From: Pseudomonas shirazensis
GTDB lineage: Bacteria > Pseudomonadota > Gammaproteobacteria > Pseudomonadales > Pseudomonadaceae
Length of the DNA: 64,000 nt
Assembly: GCF_014268785.2 (NCBI RefSeq)
Contig: NZ_JABWRD020000001.1
Span: 819,001-883,000, forward strand
Direction of reading: 5' to 3'
Shown here in pieces: positions 36,920 through 46,694 of the stretch (position 1 is its first letter; every line of letters starts with the position of its first letter). The notes below the pieces were generated by a model, which saw nothing but the letters and a program-made list of their open reading frames with translations, searched no databases and was not told the DNA's origin. The position numbers and the translations under genes are program-made.

Positions 36920-37381
36920 TCAGTCACAGGGATAGCTACTCAGCAGGCTCACGCCAGCCAGGTAGGCGTGGGGCGCGTCGACCATGCTTGCTGGGAGTGC
37001 TCGGTAGTCGACCAGCAAACACAGGGCGGTCATTGGATGATCGTTGATGCGTCCTGTCACGGTCGGCGCAAAGTCTTTTCGGTATAACGCTTGCGCGTGT
37101 CCGCGCAGGCCTGTCTGGTCGGCGTGGGCCAGCGTTTCCCGGGCGAGGCGGGGAAGCTCGCGTTGCTCCACCAGAAAATGCAGCTGGTCAGCCTCGGGGT
37201 TCAGGTAACCGGCGTTGCGCACGCGTTGCCACAGTTGTTGCCACTGGCTTGAGCCGGCACTTTGGGCGAGTTGCCTACCCAGTTGATGCAGGCGATCATC
37301 GGACAGCGCTGGCCGCTCGACGGCCAGGGCCGACGCTGCGGCAAACCAGAGAGTGAGGATGCGTAGACAAGTATTCAGCAT
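36920..37381 (-). CDS. Small exported protein of unknown function
   Basis: A 153-residue protein with a clear signal peptide (MLNTCLRILTLWFAAASALA, cleaved near residue 20). The mature part is helical (LSDDRLHQLGRQLAQSAGSS; ELPRLARETLAHADQTG) and ends with DYRALPASMVDAPHAYLAGV and a C-terminal cysteine two residues from the end. I do not recognise a family. The location should be periplasmic. It lies 271 bases upstream of the Mor-type gene on the same strand, so co-transcription is possible but the intervening repeat argues for a separate unit. The ribosome site (AGGTG) is weak. Confidence 0.6.
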   Translation of the reverse strand: MLNTCLRILTLWFAAASALAVERPALSDDRLHQLGRQLAQSAGSSQWQQLWQRVRNAGYLNPEADQLHFLVEQRELPRLARETLAHADQTGLRGHAQALYRKDFAPTVTGRINDHPMTALCLLVDYRALPASMVDAPHAYLAGVSLLSSYPCD

Positions 37382-37530
37382 GGGGGCACCTATGGGCTGG
37401 GTTGAACCCCTATGCTTTCAGGAGACGCGGATGTGGCTCAGCAGGAAATACACGCCTGCGCCTGATGCCGTTGTATCATTGCCTCGGCTCCATGTGAGCC
37501 CAATGTCTCTGATGTCGCAAGGAACTCCCG

Positions 37531-37719
37531 ATGACACACGTGCAGCGCCTGAAATACTCGATCCTGATCATCCTGGTGGTACTGGGCATGATGCTGGGGC
37601 TTTCCTACCTGCAAAAGCAGGGAACGATCACCGAGCAGACGTTCCAGTACTGCGCCATTGCCATTGCAGTGATCGTAGTGGTGATCAACGGTTTGTTGCG
37701 GCGCAAGGTCAAACCCTGA
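37531..37719 (+). CDS. Small two-helix inner-membrane protein
   Basis: A 62-residue protein with two predicted membrane helices (YSILIILVVLGMMLGLSYL at about 9-27 and YCAIAIAVIVVVINGLL at about 40-56) and a positive C-terminus (RRKVKP). AAGGA lies nine bases before the ATG. No family is recognised. It stands alone, convergent with the winged-helix regulator gene, with a strong hairpin between. Confidence 0.65.
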   Translation: MTHVQRLKYSILIILVVLGMMLGLSYLQKQGTITEQTFQYCAIAIAVIVVVINGLLRRKVKP

Positions 37720-37727
37720 ATCCAGCG

Positions 37728-37748
37728 GGCCGGCCATCCTGGCCGGCC
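37728..37748. terminator. Bidirectional hairpin between convergent small genes
   Basis: GGCCGGCCA / TGGCCGGCC form a perfect 9-bp stem with a three-base TCC loop, nine bases after the stop of the small membrane gene and seven before the stop of the regulator gene. It lacks a T-run. Confidence 0.6.
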
Positions 37749-37754
37749 GGCGGC

Positions 37755-38129
37755 TCAGCGTATTTGAGCCGACTCGAGTACGGCGCGTGCCTCTGGGTTG
37801 AGGCTGTAGCACTTGTCGCCGCCCAGGCTGATCACGCCCTCGGCGCAAAGTCGCTTGAGCACTTCGCGCACGCTCAGAAACGACAACGGGATGTCGAGCT
37901 GTTCAAGCTGCGCATGGATGCCGCGCACACCGACACTGCGACCGTTACGATCAGCGGCATGCAAGGCATCGATCACTTTCAGTCGGATCAGGCTGGTGCG
38001 CAGGCCATATGCGCGCAGCAGCTCGCGAATCAGCTCATTGCCAATCCGCTCTTCACTATCGGCAAGTTGCCCAGCGCCGGCATTGGCTGCGCCGTTCGGC
38101 TTGGCTGTGGCCTGTTGTGGCTGATACAT
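37755..38129 (-). CDS. Winged-helix DNA-binding protein, Fur-superfamily-like
   Basis: A 124-residue protein. After a flexible alanine-rich N-terminus (residues 1-30) comes a winged-helix domain (LIRELLRAYGLRTSLIRLKV, VRGIHAQLEQL, LSFLSVREVLKRLCAEGVI). The order matches the DNA-binding half of Fur-family regulators. The C-terminal metal-binding dimerisation half of true Fur proteins is missing; only KCYSLNPEARAVLES remains. It may therefore be a metal-independent regulator. AAAGGAG precedes the ATG at 38129. It is divergent from pvdQ across a 14-bp palindrome. Confidence 0.7.
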   Translation of the reverse strand: MYQPQQATAKPNGAANAGAGQLADSEERIGNELIRELLRAYGLRTSLIRLKVIDALHAADRNGRSVGVRGIHAQLEQLDIPLSFLSVREVLKRLCAEGVISLGGDKCYSLNPEARAVLESAQIR

Positions 38130-38198
38130 GTGAATGCTCCTTTTCGTGGGCTGTCCCGAAATCATGGTTCCTCATTGATAAAGACGAACGAGATTGGA

Positions 38199-38212
38199 AA
38201 AACTGCAGTTTT
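38199..38212. promoter_or_regulatory. 14-bp perfect palindrome between the winged-helix regulator and pvdQ
   Basis: AAAACTGCAGTTTT lies 70 bases before the regulator start and about 90-117 bases before the pvdQ start, within an AT-rich stretch suited to promoters. It is a candidate operator for the divergently encoded regulator. No known consensus is matched. Confidence 0.45.
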
Positions 38213-38328
38213 GCCGGAAAAATAAACGGCTGATTCTGTTCAATACGTGTCAGCACGGCTGCAATGCGTAAAATTTTCGTCCAGCTATTCGTCTCAACGG
38301 GATGACCTCAGATACTCAAGGAACGCCC

Positions 38329-40644
38329 GTGAACCTATATTTGCGCCGCCCCGCTCAGTTGAGCGTGGTTGTTGCGTTGGCAGTATTCGGCCTGCTGGCC
38401 CAGCCCCGTGAAAGCGCTGCTGCTGCCAGCGCCGAAATCCGTCGCACCAGCTTTGGCGTGCCGCACATCCTGGCCAGCGACGAGCGGGGGCTTGGCTACG
38501 GTATCGGCTACGCCTATGCGCAGGACAACCTGTGCCTGCTGGCCAATGAGGTGCTGACGGTCAACGGCGAACGCTCGCGTTATTTCGGCGGCCAAGGCAA
38601 AACCGTTGAGCAGCGCAACAACCTCGACAGTGATCTGTTCTTCACCTGGCTCAACACGCCCGCTGCAGTCAGTGCTTTTCTACAGGCTCAGCCGGTGGAG
38701 GTGCGCAACCTGCTCGAAGGCTATGCCAGCGGCTTCAATCGCGCGCTTGGCGAGCGGCGGGCGCAAGGCTTGCCGGCGGAGTGCGGCGCGGGTGAGTGGG
38801 TGCGACCGTTGACCAGCCTGGATCTGGTCAAGCTGACCCGGCGCTTGTTGGCCGAGGGCGGCGCCGGGCAGTTCGTCGAAGCGCTGGTTGGCGCATCACC
38901 ACCCAAGCTCGCTGCGCAGCATCAGGCCGCTGACTTCAGGCTGGCGCTCGAGCGCCAGGCACTGTTCGCCATGCAGCGTGGCAGTAACGCGGTAGCGGTG
39001 GGCTCGGAGCGCTCCAGCAATGGTCGCGGACTGCTGCTGGCCAATCCGCATTTCCCGTGGATGGGCGGTATGCGTTTTTATCAGATGCAGCTGACCATTC
39101 CAGGTCGGTTGAATGTGATGGGGGCGGCGCTGCCGGGCCTGCCTCTGATCAATATCGGCTTCAATCAACATCTGGCCTGGACGCATACGGTCGATACCTC
39201 CAAGCACTTCACGCTCTACCGGCTGCAACTGGACCCCAAGGATGCAACCCGTTATTTGCTCGATGGCAAGTCGCTGCCACTGGCGCGGCAATCCCTGCGG
39301 GTAACGGTCAAGGGCGAGGATGGCTCACTGCGCGAGGTCGAGCGGCACGTCTACACATCGGAGTTCGGCCCGGTTGTGCAGTGGCCAGGCAAGCTTGACT
39401 GGGACAACCGCTACGCCTATAGCCTGCGCGATGCCAATCTGGACAACAGCCGCGTGCTGCAGCAGTGGTATCGGATCAACCGCGCCGACAGCCTTGACGC
39501 CCTGAGGGGCTCTGTTGCTGAACTGCAAGGGATTCCTTGGGTCAACACGCTGGCAGTCGATGCCGGCGGGCGGTCGTTGTACCTCAATCAATCGGTTGTA
39601 CCCTATGTCGATCAGCAGACGCTGGCGCAGTGCAGCGACCCGGCAGCCGGCACCAAGCTGGTGGTACTGGATGGCTCGCGCAGTACGTGCCAGTGGCAAA
39701 GCGACCCACAGGCGGCGCAGTCAGGTATCGTTCCGGCGCGACTGTTGCCGAGCCTTGAACGGCGCGACTTTGTGCAGAACTCCAATGACCCGGCGCGGAT
39801 GAGCAATCCGGCGCAGCCGTTGCTGGGCTTTTCGCCGCTGGTCAGCCGCGATGATCAGCCCCTGAGCATGCGCGGCCGCTTCGCCCTGCAGCGGCTGCAA
39901 GGCCGTGGCAAGCTCGGCGTCGCTGAACTGCAAGGCATGGTGTTTGATGATGAGGTCTATCTGGCCAGCCTGCTGCTGCCGGAGCTGCTTGATTGGTGCA
40001 GGGGGGGCGGGGCTGACGTAGCCCAGCTGTGCCAAGGCCTCAAAGCCTGGAATGGCAAGGCTGACGTGGATGCCGGCGTGGGTCTGCTGTATTTCGAGCA
40101 TATCGCCGAAGCGATGGCCGAGCATCCGCAGAGCTGGCGCGTGGCCTATGATCCGGCCGACCCAGAGCACACACCGCGTGGGTTGGCCGTCGAGCAGGCC
40201 GCTGTACGCAAGCTGCTGCACCAGGTGGCGCTGGCCGCGCAAGACCAGGTAAACCAAGCCGGGATAAGCGCAGACAGCCGCTGGGGGCAAATCCAACAGG
40301 CGGCGGATGGCACCCCGGTGCCAGGCGGACCGCAGGAGCTGGGGGTCTACAACGCCATGTACAGTGTGCCAGTGGGGCAGGGCAAGCGTCTGGTCGTCAG
40401 CGGCACCAGTTACCTGCAAATCGTCAGCTTCACCGAGCAAGGGCCGCAGGCTCAGGGCTTGCTGGCGTTTTCGCAGTCCAGCGAAGCGGCCTCGGCGCAC
40501 CATGCCGACCAAACTCATGCGTTTGCTGCCAAGCAGCTGGCACCGCTTGCGTTCACTGAAGCGCAGATCAAGGCTGACCCGCAGTATCGGCGGTCGGTCA
40601 TCAGTGAGCGCGACAAGGCTGCGCCGGTCAGCAGCGCAGATTAA
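38329..40644 (+). CDS. pvdQ: Acyl-homoserine lactone / pyoverdine acylase PvdQ (Ntn hydrolase)
   Basis: A 771-residue periplasmic Ntn-hydrolase with a signal peptide ending near residue 32 (RESAAA). The alpha chain (IRRTSFGVPHILASDERGLG, then NLLEGYASGFN) is followed by the self-processing site LFAMQRGSNAVAVGSERSS, in which the Ser of GSNA becomes the N-terminal nucleophile of the beta chain. ANPHFPWMGGMRFYQMQLTI, AWTHTVDTSKHFTLYRL, RDFVQNSND and LLAFSQSSEA closely follow P. aeruginosa PvdQ. That enzyme removes the myristoyl group from the pyoverdine precursor and hydrolyses long-chain AHLs. The GTG at 38329 after AAGGA is preferred; an ATG at 38302 would add nine residues. No other pyoverdine gene is in the window. 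Confidence 0.9.
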   Translation: MNLYLRRPAQLSVVVALAVFGLLAQPRESAAAASAEIRRTSFGVPHILASDERGLGYGIGYAYAQDNLCLLANEVLTVNGERSRYFGGQGKTVEQRNNLDSDLFFTWLNTPAAVSAFLQAQPVEVRNLLEGYASGFNRALGERRAQGLPAECGAGEWVRPLTSLDLVKLTRRLLAEGGAGQFVEALVGASPPKLAAQHQAADFRLALERQALFAMQRGSNAVAVGSERSSNGRGLLLANPHFPWMGGMRFYQMQLTIPGRLNVMGAALPGLPLINIGFNQHLAWTHTVDTSKHFTLYRLQLDPKDATRYLLDGKSLPLARQSLRVTVKGEDGSLREVERHVYTSEFGPVVQWPGKLDWDNRYAYSLRDANLDNSRVLQQWYRINRADSLDALRGSVAELQGIPWVNTLAVDAGGRSLYLNQSVVPYVDQQTLAQCSDPAAGTKLVVLDGSRSTCQWQSDPQAAQSGIVPARLLPSLERRDFVQNSNDPARMSNPAQPLLGFSPLVSRDDQPLSMRGRFALQRLQGRGKLGVAELQGMVFDDEVYLASLLLPELLDWCRGGGADVAQLCQGLKAWNGKADVDAGVGLLYFEHIAEAMAEHPQSWRVAYDPADPEHTPRGLAVEQAAVRKLLHQVALAAQDQVNQAGISADSRWGQIQQAADGTPVPGGPQELGVYNAMYSVPVGQGKRLVVSGTSYLQIVSFTEQGPQAQGLLAFSQSSEAASAHHADQTHAFAAKQLAPLAFTEAQIKADPQYRRSVISERDKAAPVSSAD

Positions 40645-40657
40645 GCGATGGGATAGA

Positions 40658-40695
40658 CAAGGCCGCTGTCGCAGATCCCTGCAACAGCGGCCTTG
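40658..40695. terminator. Bidirectional terminator-like hairpin between pvdQ and lpxH
   Basis: CAAGGCCGCTGT (40658-40669) and ACAGCGGCCTTG (40684-40695) pair perfectly over 12 bases with a 14-base loop, 14 bases after the pvdQ stop and 28 before the convergent lpxH stop. No long T-run is present. Confidence 0.65.
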
Positions 40696-40722
40696 GTGAG
40701 TGCTGCAGCCGACGTCGACGAC

Positions 40723-41445
40723 TCAGGTGAAGTCGAACGGCGCCAGCTGGAAACCCTGATCATCTACCTGCAGAGCCCAGCCGCGACGGTCCCAGTCGCC
40801 CAGAACAATCCTGCGCGCCGGGCTGCCATCGACCAGCAACTTGTGGATCGCCGGCCGGTGGGTATGCCCGTGGACCAGCGTGCGCACGCCGTGCGCAGCC
40901 ATCACCCGCGGGACTTCATCGGGTGTGACATCGACAATCTCGGTGTTTTTCATGCGGGTCTGGGTCTTGCTTTCGCTGCGCAGCTTGCGTGCCAGCTTGA
41001 GCCGCACGGACAGCGGCAGGTGGCGCAGCACCCACAGCGTCAGCGGGCTACGCAGATAGCGGCGCAGCTTCATGTAGCCGACGTCGCGGGTGCACAGCGT
41101 GTCGCCGTGCATCAGCAGTACCGGCTCGCCGCCCAGATCGACCACACTGGGATCGGCGAGCAAGGTGCAGCCAGCGGCAGCACAGAAATCCTCGCCCAAG
41201 AGAAAATCGCGGTTGCCGTGCATCAGGTAAATAGCGGTACCGCTGTCGCTCAAGTTACGCAATGCCTGGCAGATCGACTGCTGATACGGGGTCATCGCGT
41301 CATCGCCGATCCATGCCTCGAAAAAATCACCGAGGATGTACAGCGCTCTGGCGTGGCGCGCGCGACCTTCGAGCAGGTCAACAAACGCCCGGGTGATCTC
41401 CGGGCGTTCTTCTTGCAGGTGCAGATCAGAGATCAGCAGAATCAC
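40723..41445 (-). CDS. lpxH: UDP-2,3-diacylglucosamine pyrophosphatase LpxH
   Basis: A 240-residue calcineurin-like phosphoesterase. Metal-binding motifs appear in order: [39 protein letters not shown] and VHGHTHRP. It removes UMP from UDP-2,3-diacylglucosamine to give lipid X, the fourth step of lipid A synthesis, at the cytoplasmic membrane face. The start is a GTG at 41445 that overlaps the ppiB stop (GTGA), so the two are coupled. The length is standard. Confidence 0.95.
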   Translation of the reverse strand: MILLISDLHLQEERPEITRAFVDLLEGRARHARALYILGDFFEAWIGDDAMTPYQQSICQALRNLSDSGTAIYLMHGNRDFLLGEDFCAAAGCTLLADPSVVDLGGEPVLLMHGDTLCTRDVGYMKLRRYLRSPLTLWVLRHLPLSVRLKLARKLRSESKTQTRMKNTEIVDVTPDEVPRVMAAHGVRTLVHGHTHRPAIHKLLVDGSPARRIVLGDWDRRGWALQVDDQGFQLAPFDFT

Positions 41446-41945
41446 CCAATGATCTCGGCTTTCTCGATGATCACGTCTTCTTTCGGCACGTCCTGGTGGC
41501 CGGCTTTGGAGCCGGTGGCAACGGCTTCGATCTTGTCGACCACGTCCTTGCCTTCGATGACTGCGCCAAATACCGCGTAGCCCCAGCCTTGGGTGTTCTT
41601 GCCGCTGTGATTAAGGAAACCGTTGTCGGAGGCGTTGATGAAGAACTGCGCCGAGGCCGAGTGCGGTTCCATGGTGCGGGCCATGGCGATGGTGTACTTG
41701 TCGTTCTTCAGGCCGTTGTCGGCTTCGTTCTGAATGCTTGGGCGCTTGTCTTTCTTCTCGCTCATGCCAGGTTCAAAACCGCCGCCCTGGATCATGAAAC
41801 CTTTGATCACACGGTGGAAAACGGTATTGCTGTAGTGACCGGCTTCGACGTAGGCGAGGAAGTTTGCAACGGTCAGCGGCGCCTTCTCGGCGTTCAGTTC
41901 CAGGACGATGTCGCCGTGGTTGGTGGTCAGTTTGACTTGGGACAT
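41442..41945 (-). CDS. ppiB: Peptidyl-prolyl cis-trans isomerase B (cyclophilin)
   Basis: A 167-residue cytoplasmic cyclophilin. The active-site run [15 protein letters not shown] contains the catalytic Arg. [20 protein letters not shown] and [20 protein letters not shown] are the other family blocks. There is no signal peptide, which separates it from the periplasmic PpiA. It catalyses proline isomerisation during folding. The ATG at 41945 (MSQVKLTTN) follows AAGAG. It heads the ppiB-lpxH unit and is divergent from glnS, the usual Pseudomonas order. Confidence 0.95.
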   Translation of the reverse strand: MSQVKLTTNHGDIVLELNAEKAPLTVANFLAYVEAGHYSNTVFHRVIKGFMIQGGGFEPGMSEKKDKRPSIQNEADNGLKNDKYTIAMARTMEPHSASAQFFINASDNGFLNHSGKNTQGWGYAVFGAVIEGKDVVDKIEAVATGSKAGHQDVPKEDVIIEKAEIIG

Positions 41946-42179
41946 GCTCAAATTCACTCTTCAAGGCATACAGAAATTGGCTGCGCGCAGCACGCGTACA
42001 TCAGCTGACGCAGGATTGGCTTGCCGCGACACAGCGCGCGCGGCGCCATTTTGCCCGGGTTGCGATAAATCGCGCCACTTTGTCGGCGCCCGGCTGTCAG
42101 CAGCTTGACTGCTTCGGCTATGATAGGCCCTTTGATTCAATCGGCCTACCCGGGCTGAACACCAGCATTCAAGGATCCT

Positions 42180-43883
42180 ATGAGCAAGCCCACTGCCGAC
42201 AACGCGCCCAACGCCGCTGCCAAAGGCGCTCCCGCCGTCCCTGCAAACTTCCTGCGGCCGATCGTTCAGGCTGACCTGGACTCGGGCAAGCACACGCAGA
42301 TAGTCACCCGCTTCCCGCCGGAGCCCAACGGTTACCTGCACATTGGCCACGCCAAGTCGATCTGCGTCAACTTCGGCCTGGCCGAAGAGTTCGGCGGTGC
42401 CTGTCACCTGCGCTTCGACGACACCAACCCGGCCAAGGAAGACCAGGAGTACATCGACGCGATCCAGAGCGACGTCAAGTGGCTGGGCTTCAACTGGACC
42501 GGTCCGGTGCGCTATGCCTCGCAGTACTTCGACCAGTTGCACGACTGGGCGGTCGAGCTGATCAAGTCGGGCAACGCCTATGTTTGCGACCTGACTCCGG
42601 AGCAAGCCAAGGAATACCGCGGCAACCTCACCGAGCCTGGCAAGAACAGCCCGTTCCGTGAGCGCAGCGTTGAAGAAAACCTCGACCTGTTCGCGCGCAT
42701 GAAAGCCGGCGAGTTCGCTGATGGCGAGCGCGTGCTGCGGGCCAAGATCGACATGGCCTCGCCGAACATGAACCTGCGTGACCCGATCCTCTACCGGATC
42801 CGCCATGCCCACCATCACCAGACCGGTGACAAGTGGTGCATCTACCCCAACTACGACTTCACCCACGGCCAGTCGGACGCGATCGAGGGCATCACCCACT
42901 CGATCTGCACCCTGGAGTTCGAAGGTCATCGCCCGTTGTACGAGTGGTTCCTCGACAACCTGCCAGTGCCGGCGCACCCGCGTCAGTACGAGTTCAGCCG
43001 GCTCAATCTGAACTACACCATCACCTCCAAGCGCAAGCTCAAGCAGCTGGTCGACGAGAAACACGTGCAGGGTTGGGATGACCCGCGCATGTCGACCCTG
43101 TCGGGCTTCCGTCGTCGTGGTTACACCCCGGCCTCGATCCGCAACTTCTGCGACATGATCGGCACCAACCGCTCGGACGGAGTGGTCGACATGAACATGC
43201 TCGAGTTCAGCATCCGCGATGACCTCGACCGCACCGCGCCGCGCGCCATGTGTGTACTGCGGCCGTTGAAGGTAGTGATCACCAACTACCCGCAAGGCCA
43301 GGTCGAAAACCTCGAGCTGCCACGCCACCCGAAAGAAGACATGGGCGTGCGCGCGTTGCCCTTCGCCCGTGAGCTTTACATCGACCGTGACGATTTCATG
43401 GAAGAGCCGCCAAAAGGCTACAAACGCCTGGAGCCGAACGGCGAAGTGCGTCTGCGCGGCAGCTACGTGATCCGTGCCGACGAAGCGATCAAGGACGCCG
43501 ATGGCAACATCGTCGAACTGCGCTGCTCGTACGATCCGGACACCCTTGGCAAGAACCCTGAGGGGCGCAAAGTCAAGGGCGTTATTCACTGGGTCCCGGC
43601 AGCGGCCAGCGTCGAGTGCGAAGTACGCCTGTACGACCGTCTGTTCCGTTCGCCGAACCCGGAGAAAACCGAAGAGGGCGGCAGCTTCCTGGACAACATC
43701 AACCCCGATTCGCTGCAGGTGCTGAGCGGCTGTCGTGCGGAACCTTCGCTGGCCAACGCCCAGCCTGAAGACCGTTTCCAGTTCGAGCGCGAGGGTTACT
43801 TCTGCGCCGACCTGAAAGACACCCAGCCGGGCCGCCCGGTGTTCAACCGCACTGTCACCCTGCGTGACTCCTGGGGCAGCTAA
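42180..43883 (+). CDS. glnS: Glutaminyl-tRNA synthetase
   Basis: A 567-residue class I synthetase. The HIGH motif is in [16 protein letters not shown] near residue 50, the KMSKS equivalent is [10 protein letters not shown] near 282, and [10 protein letters not shown] is the conserved glutamine/ATP pocket. The C-terminal half ([26 protein letters not shown]) forms the anticodon-binding beta barrels. It charges tRNA-Gln with glutamine. The N-terminus (residues 1-25) is an alanine-rich extension. It is followed by cysS nine bases downstream, so the two synthetases are one unit. Confidence 0.97.
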   Translation: MSKPTADNAPNAAAKGAPAVPANFLRPIVQADLDSGKHTQIVTRFPPEPNGYLHIGHAKSICVNFGLAEEFGGACHLRFDDTNPAKEDQEYIDAIQSDVKWLGFNWTGPVRYASQYFDQLHDWAVELIKSGNAYVCDLTPEQAKEYRGNLTEPGKNSPFRERSVEENLDLFARMKAGEFADGERVLRAKIDMASPNMNLRDPILYRIRHAHHHQTGDKWCIYPNYDFTHGQSDAIEGITHSICTLEFEGHRPLYEWFLDNLPVPAHPRQYEFSRLNLNYTITSKRKLKQLVDEKHVQGWDDPRMSTLSGFRRRGYTPASIRNFCDMIGTNRSDGVVDMNMLEFSIRDDLDRTAPRAMCVLRPLKVVITNYPQGQVENLELPRHPKEDMGVRALPFARELYIDRDDFMEEPPKGYKRLEPNGEVRLRGSYVIRADEAIKDADGNIVELRCSYDPDTLGKNPEGRKVKGVIHWVPAAASVECEVRLYDRLFRSPNPEKTEEGGSFLDNINPDSLQVLSGCRAEPSLANAQPEDRFQFEREGYFCADLKDTQPGRPVFNRTVTLRDSWGS

Positions 43884-43892
43884 GGAATCGCC

Positions 43893-45275
43893 GTGCTTAA
43901 CATCTACAACACGCTGAGCAAGACCAAGGAAGCCTTCAAGCCGCTGGATGGCAACAAGGTGCGCATGTATGTCTGCGGCATGACCGTGTACGACTACTGC
44001 CACCTCGGCCACGGCCGCAGCATGGTGGCCTTCGACCTGGTCACTCGCTGGCTGCGCAAGAGTGGCTACGAGCTGACTTACGTGCGCAACATTACCGACA
44101 TCGATGACAAGATCATCAACCGGGCCAATGAAAACGGCGAGACCTTCGATGCGCTGACCGCACGCATGATCGATGCAATGCACGAAGACGAGCGCCGCCT
44201 GAACATCTTGCCGCCGGATCAGGAGCCGCGTGCCACCGAGCACATCGCTGGCATGCACGCGATGATCCAGACCCTGATCGACAAGGGTTATGCCTACGCA
44301 CCGGGTAATGGCGATGTGTACTACCGGGTGGGCAAGTTCGTCGGTTACGGCAAGCTGTCGCGCAAGAAGATCGAAGACCTGCGCATCGGCGCCCGTATCG
44401 AAGTTGACGAGGCCAAGCAGGATCCACTCGACTTTGTCCTGTGGAAGGGCGTCAAGCCGGGCGAACCAAGCTGGGATTCGCCATGGGGCCCGGGCCGTCC
44501 GGGCTGGCATATCGAGTGCTCGGTGATGTCCACCTGCTGCCTGGGCGAGAGCTTCGACATTCACGGCGGCGGTAGCGACCTCGAGTTCCCGCACCACGAG
44601 AACGAGATCGCGCAGAGCGAAGCGGCCACTGGCAAGCAGTACGCCAATGCCTGGATGCACTGCGGCATGATCCGCATCAATGGCGAGAAGATGTCGAAGT
44701 CGTTGAACAACTTCTTCACCATCCGTGACGTGCTGGAAAAGTATCACCCGGAAGTGGTCCGCTACCTGTTGGTGGCTAGCCACTACCGCAGCGCGATCAA
44801 CTACTCGGAAGACAGTCTGCGCGACGCCAAAGGTGCGCTTGAGCGCTTTTACCACGCACTGCGCGGCCTGCCACGGGTCGCTCCTGCGGGCGGTGAGGCA
44901 TTTGTCGAGCGCTTCAGTGTAGCGATGAACGATGACTTCGGCACCCCCGAAGCCTGTGCCGTGCTATTCGATCTGGTACGCGAGATCAACCGCCTGCGCG
45001 ACACAGACGTCGAGGCTGCCGCTGGGCTGGCTGCGCGCCTGCGCGAGTTGGGTGAGGTGCTCGGTGTGCTGCAACTGGAGGCTGATGACTTCCTGCGGGC
45101 TGGCGCCGAGGGCAAGGTCGACGCCGCTGAAGTGGAGGCGCTGATTCAGGCGCGTCTGCAGGCTCGGACTGACAAGAACTGGGCCGAGTCCGACCGTATC
45201 CGTGATCAGCTCACGGCGATGGGTGTGGTGCTTGAGGACAGCAAAGGCGCCACCACCTGGCGCCTGGCTGACTGA
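43893..45275 (+). CDS. cysS: Cysteinyl-tRNA synthetase
   Basis: A 460-residue class I synthetase with GTG start preceded by AAGGA. The first zinc cysteine and HIGH-like motif are in [18 protein letters not shown] near residue 26. The remaining zinc ligands are in [10 protein letters not shown] and [12 protein letters not shown], and the KMSKS loop is [12 protein letters not shown]. The helical C-terminal anticodon-binding region ends [14 protein letters not shown]. It attaches cysteine to tRNA-Cys. It follows glnS and is followed by a strong hairpin. Confidence 0.97.
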   Translation: MLNIYNTLSKTKEAFKPLDGNKVRMYVCGMTVYDYCHLGHGRSMVAFDLVTRWLRKSGYELTYVRNITDIDDKIINRANENGETFDALTARMIDAMHEDERRLNILPPDQEPRATEHIAGMHAMIQTLIDKGYAYAPGNGDVYYRVGKFVGYGKLSRKKIEDLRIGARIEVDEAKQDPLDFVLWKGVKPGEPSWDSPWGPGRPGWHIECSVMSTCCLGESFDIHGGGSDLEFPHHENEIAQSEAATGKQYANAWMHCGMIRINGEKMSKSLNNFFTIRDVLEKYHPEVVRYLLVASHYRSAINYSEDSLRDAKGALERFYHALRGLPRVAPAGGEAFVERFSVAMNDDFGTPEACAVLFDLVREINRLRDTDVEAAAGLAARLRELGEVLGVLQLEADDFLRAGAEGKVDAAEVEALIQARLQARTDKNWAESDRIRDQLTAMGVVLEDSKGATTWRLAD

Positions 45276-45283
45276 CCGCAGTG

Positions 45284-45308
45284 CCGGGGCCGCGCAATGC
45301 GGCCCCGG
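45284..45308. terminator. Bidirectional hairpin after cysS
   Basis: CCGGGGCCGC / GCGGCCCCGG form a perfect 10-bp stem with a GCAAT loop, eight bases after the cysS stop and just before the stop of the convergent histidine kinase gene. There is no T-run. Confidence 0.65.
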
Positions 45309-45311
45309 TGT

Positions 45312-46694
45312 TCAGCTGGCGAGCGGGCAGTGCAGGACCAGCCTGGCGCCGCCCCATTGGCTTTCACCGATTTCCAGGGTGAAGCCGTGCAAGTCAACGA
45401 TCGCTGCAACTATCGACAGCCCGAGGCCGAAGCCAGGATGGCGATGACCTTCCTCACTCCGATAGAAACGCTTGAGTACGGCGGTGCGTTCCTGTTCCGG
45501 GATGCCTGGGCCGCTGTCTTCGATCGCTACATGCACGCCGCTGGCATCCTGACTGGCAGCAATGCGCACCTGGCCACCTTCAGGGGTGAACTTGATCGCG
45601 TTGCCGACCAGATTGGCCAGCGCCTCGAACAGCAGCTCGCGATCGCCGTGCAGCACCGACAACTGCGCTGGCTGCTCCAGTTGCAGCTCGATAGTGCGGT
45701 CCTCGGCCAGCGGCAGGTAGAAGTCATGCAGCTCGACCAGCAGCGCCTGTGGATCAAGCTGGACGAAGCCGGCGCGGCGCTGGCGGTCCTCCAGTTCACT
45801 GATCCGCAACAATCCGCGAAACCGCGCCATCAACGTGTCAGTCTCGCCGATGGCCTGATCCAGCGCCTCGGCCTGGGCAGAATCCTCGCTGCTCTGCTGG
45901 CGAATCCGATACAGCTGCGCACGTAGCCGCGTCAGGGGCGTGCGCAGGTCATGGGCAATGTTGTCGCAGACGCCTTTGACTTCATGCATCAGCCGCTCGA
46001 TGCGGTCGAGCATGGCGTTGACGATGGCCGCCAGCATGTCCAGTTCATCGCGCCGGGCCGACAGTGGCAGGCGGTGGGTCAGGTCGCCGGCAACGATCAG
46101 TTCGGCGCTGGCCTGCACCGCGCGGATCCGCTTGAGCGGCCGTCTGCGCAGCAGGTACCAACCGGCAAAGCCTGGTATCAGGGTCAGGGAGATACCCCAC
46201 AGCAACGCATCCAGGATGATTCGCGTGACCACGAACAACGAACCGTTGTCGCGGAACAGTACCAGCCAGCGACCGTCCTGCACCTTGATCGCAACCGCGT
46301 CGCAGGTTTCGTGGATCATGCCCGGGTCGGCGCTGTCCAGGCAGTGCTTGAGCTCATGCACCTTGCCGTCCAGGCGCAGCTCCTTGGGGATGGCGCGGAT
46401 ACGCCCGCCCAGTGGATTGAGCTGTGCGTCGAACAGGCCATAGGCGTCGAAACTGCGCTCTTCGAAAGCCTGGCTGGCGATCAGGGCGTCGTCCAGCTGC
46501 TTGCCGCTCATGTGCGCAAACAGATGCTGACGCTGCAGCATGGAATGACGGGTGAGCTTGTTCAGGTAGCTAGAAACCTCGAAATACAGCACCCCCATGA
46601 GGATGCTGCTCCAGGCCACGAAGAGAAAGCTGTACAGCGCCAGCAGGCGACTGGTGGACGAGCTCCAGCCTTTAGACGGGTTCAGCAATGGCAT
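45312..46694 (-). CDS. Two-component sensor histidine kinase
   Basis: A 460-residue membrane kinase. Helix one is at about 16-38 (LLALYSFLFVAWSSILMGVL). A short periplasmic sensor of about 115 residues follows, then helix two (about 160-182) and HAMP (RRPLKRIRAVQASAEL). The H box is VCDNIAHDLRTPLTRLRA, and the ATPase boxes are N (ALANLVGNAIKFTP), G1 (IEDSGPGIP) and G2 (FGLGLSIVAAIV). It starts 20 bases inside the preceding regulator gene, a usual coupled arrangement. In P. aeruginosa the lpxH-ppiB-glnS-cysS block is followed after folD by parS-parR. Gene order hints at that pair but the sequence alone does not establish it, so no symbol is given. Confidence 0.9.
   Translation of the reverse strand: MPLLNPSKGWSSSTSRLLALYSFLFVAWSSILMGVLYFEVSSYLNKLTRHSMLQRQHLFAHMSGKQLDDALIASQAFEERSFDAYGLFDAQLNPLGGRIRAIPKELRLDGKVHELKHCLDSADPGMIHETCDAVAIKVQDGRWLVLFRDNGSLFVVTRIILDALLWGISLTLIPGFAGWYLLRRRPLKRIRAVQASAELIVAGDLTHRLPLSARRDELDMLAAIVNAMLDRIERLMHEVKGVCDNIAHDLRTPLTRLRAQLYRIRQQSSEDSAQAEALDQAIGETDTLMARFRGLLRISELEDRQRRAGFVQLDPQALLVELHDFYLPLAEDRTIELQLEQPAQLSVLHGDRELLFEALANLVGNAIKFTPEGGQVRIAASQDASGVHVAIEDSGPGIPEQERTAVLKRFYRSEEGHRHPGFGLGLSIVAAIVDLHGFTLEIGESQWGGARLVLHCPLAS

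Noticed and set aside
42104..42122. Sigma-70 promoter TTGACT...TATGAT before glnS
   Set aside because: The two hexamers are only 8 bases apart, far from the 16-18 needed; only the TATGAT could be a -10 element.
41961..44855. 964-codon open frame antisense to glnS and cysS
   Set aside because: It lies opposite two certain synthetase genes in high-GC DNA where long antisense frames are expected, and its translation shows low-complexity His/Val/Gln patterns with no family motif.
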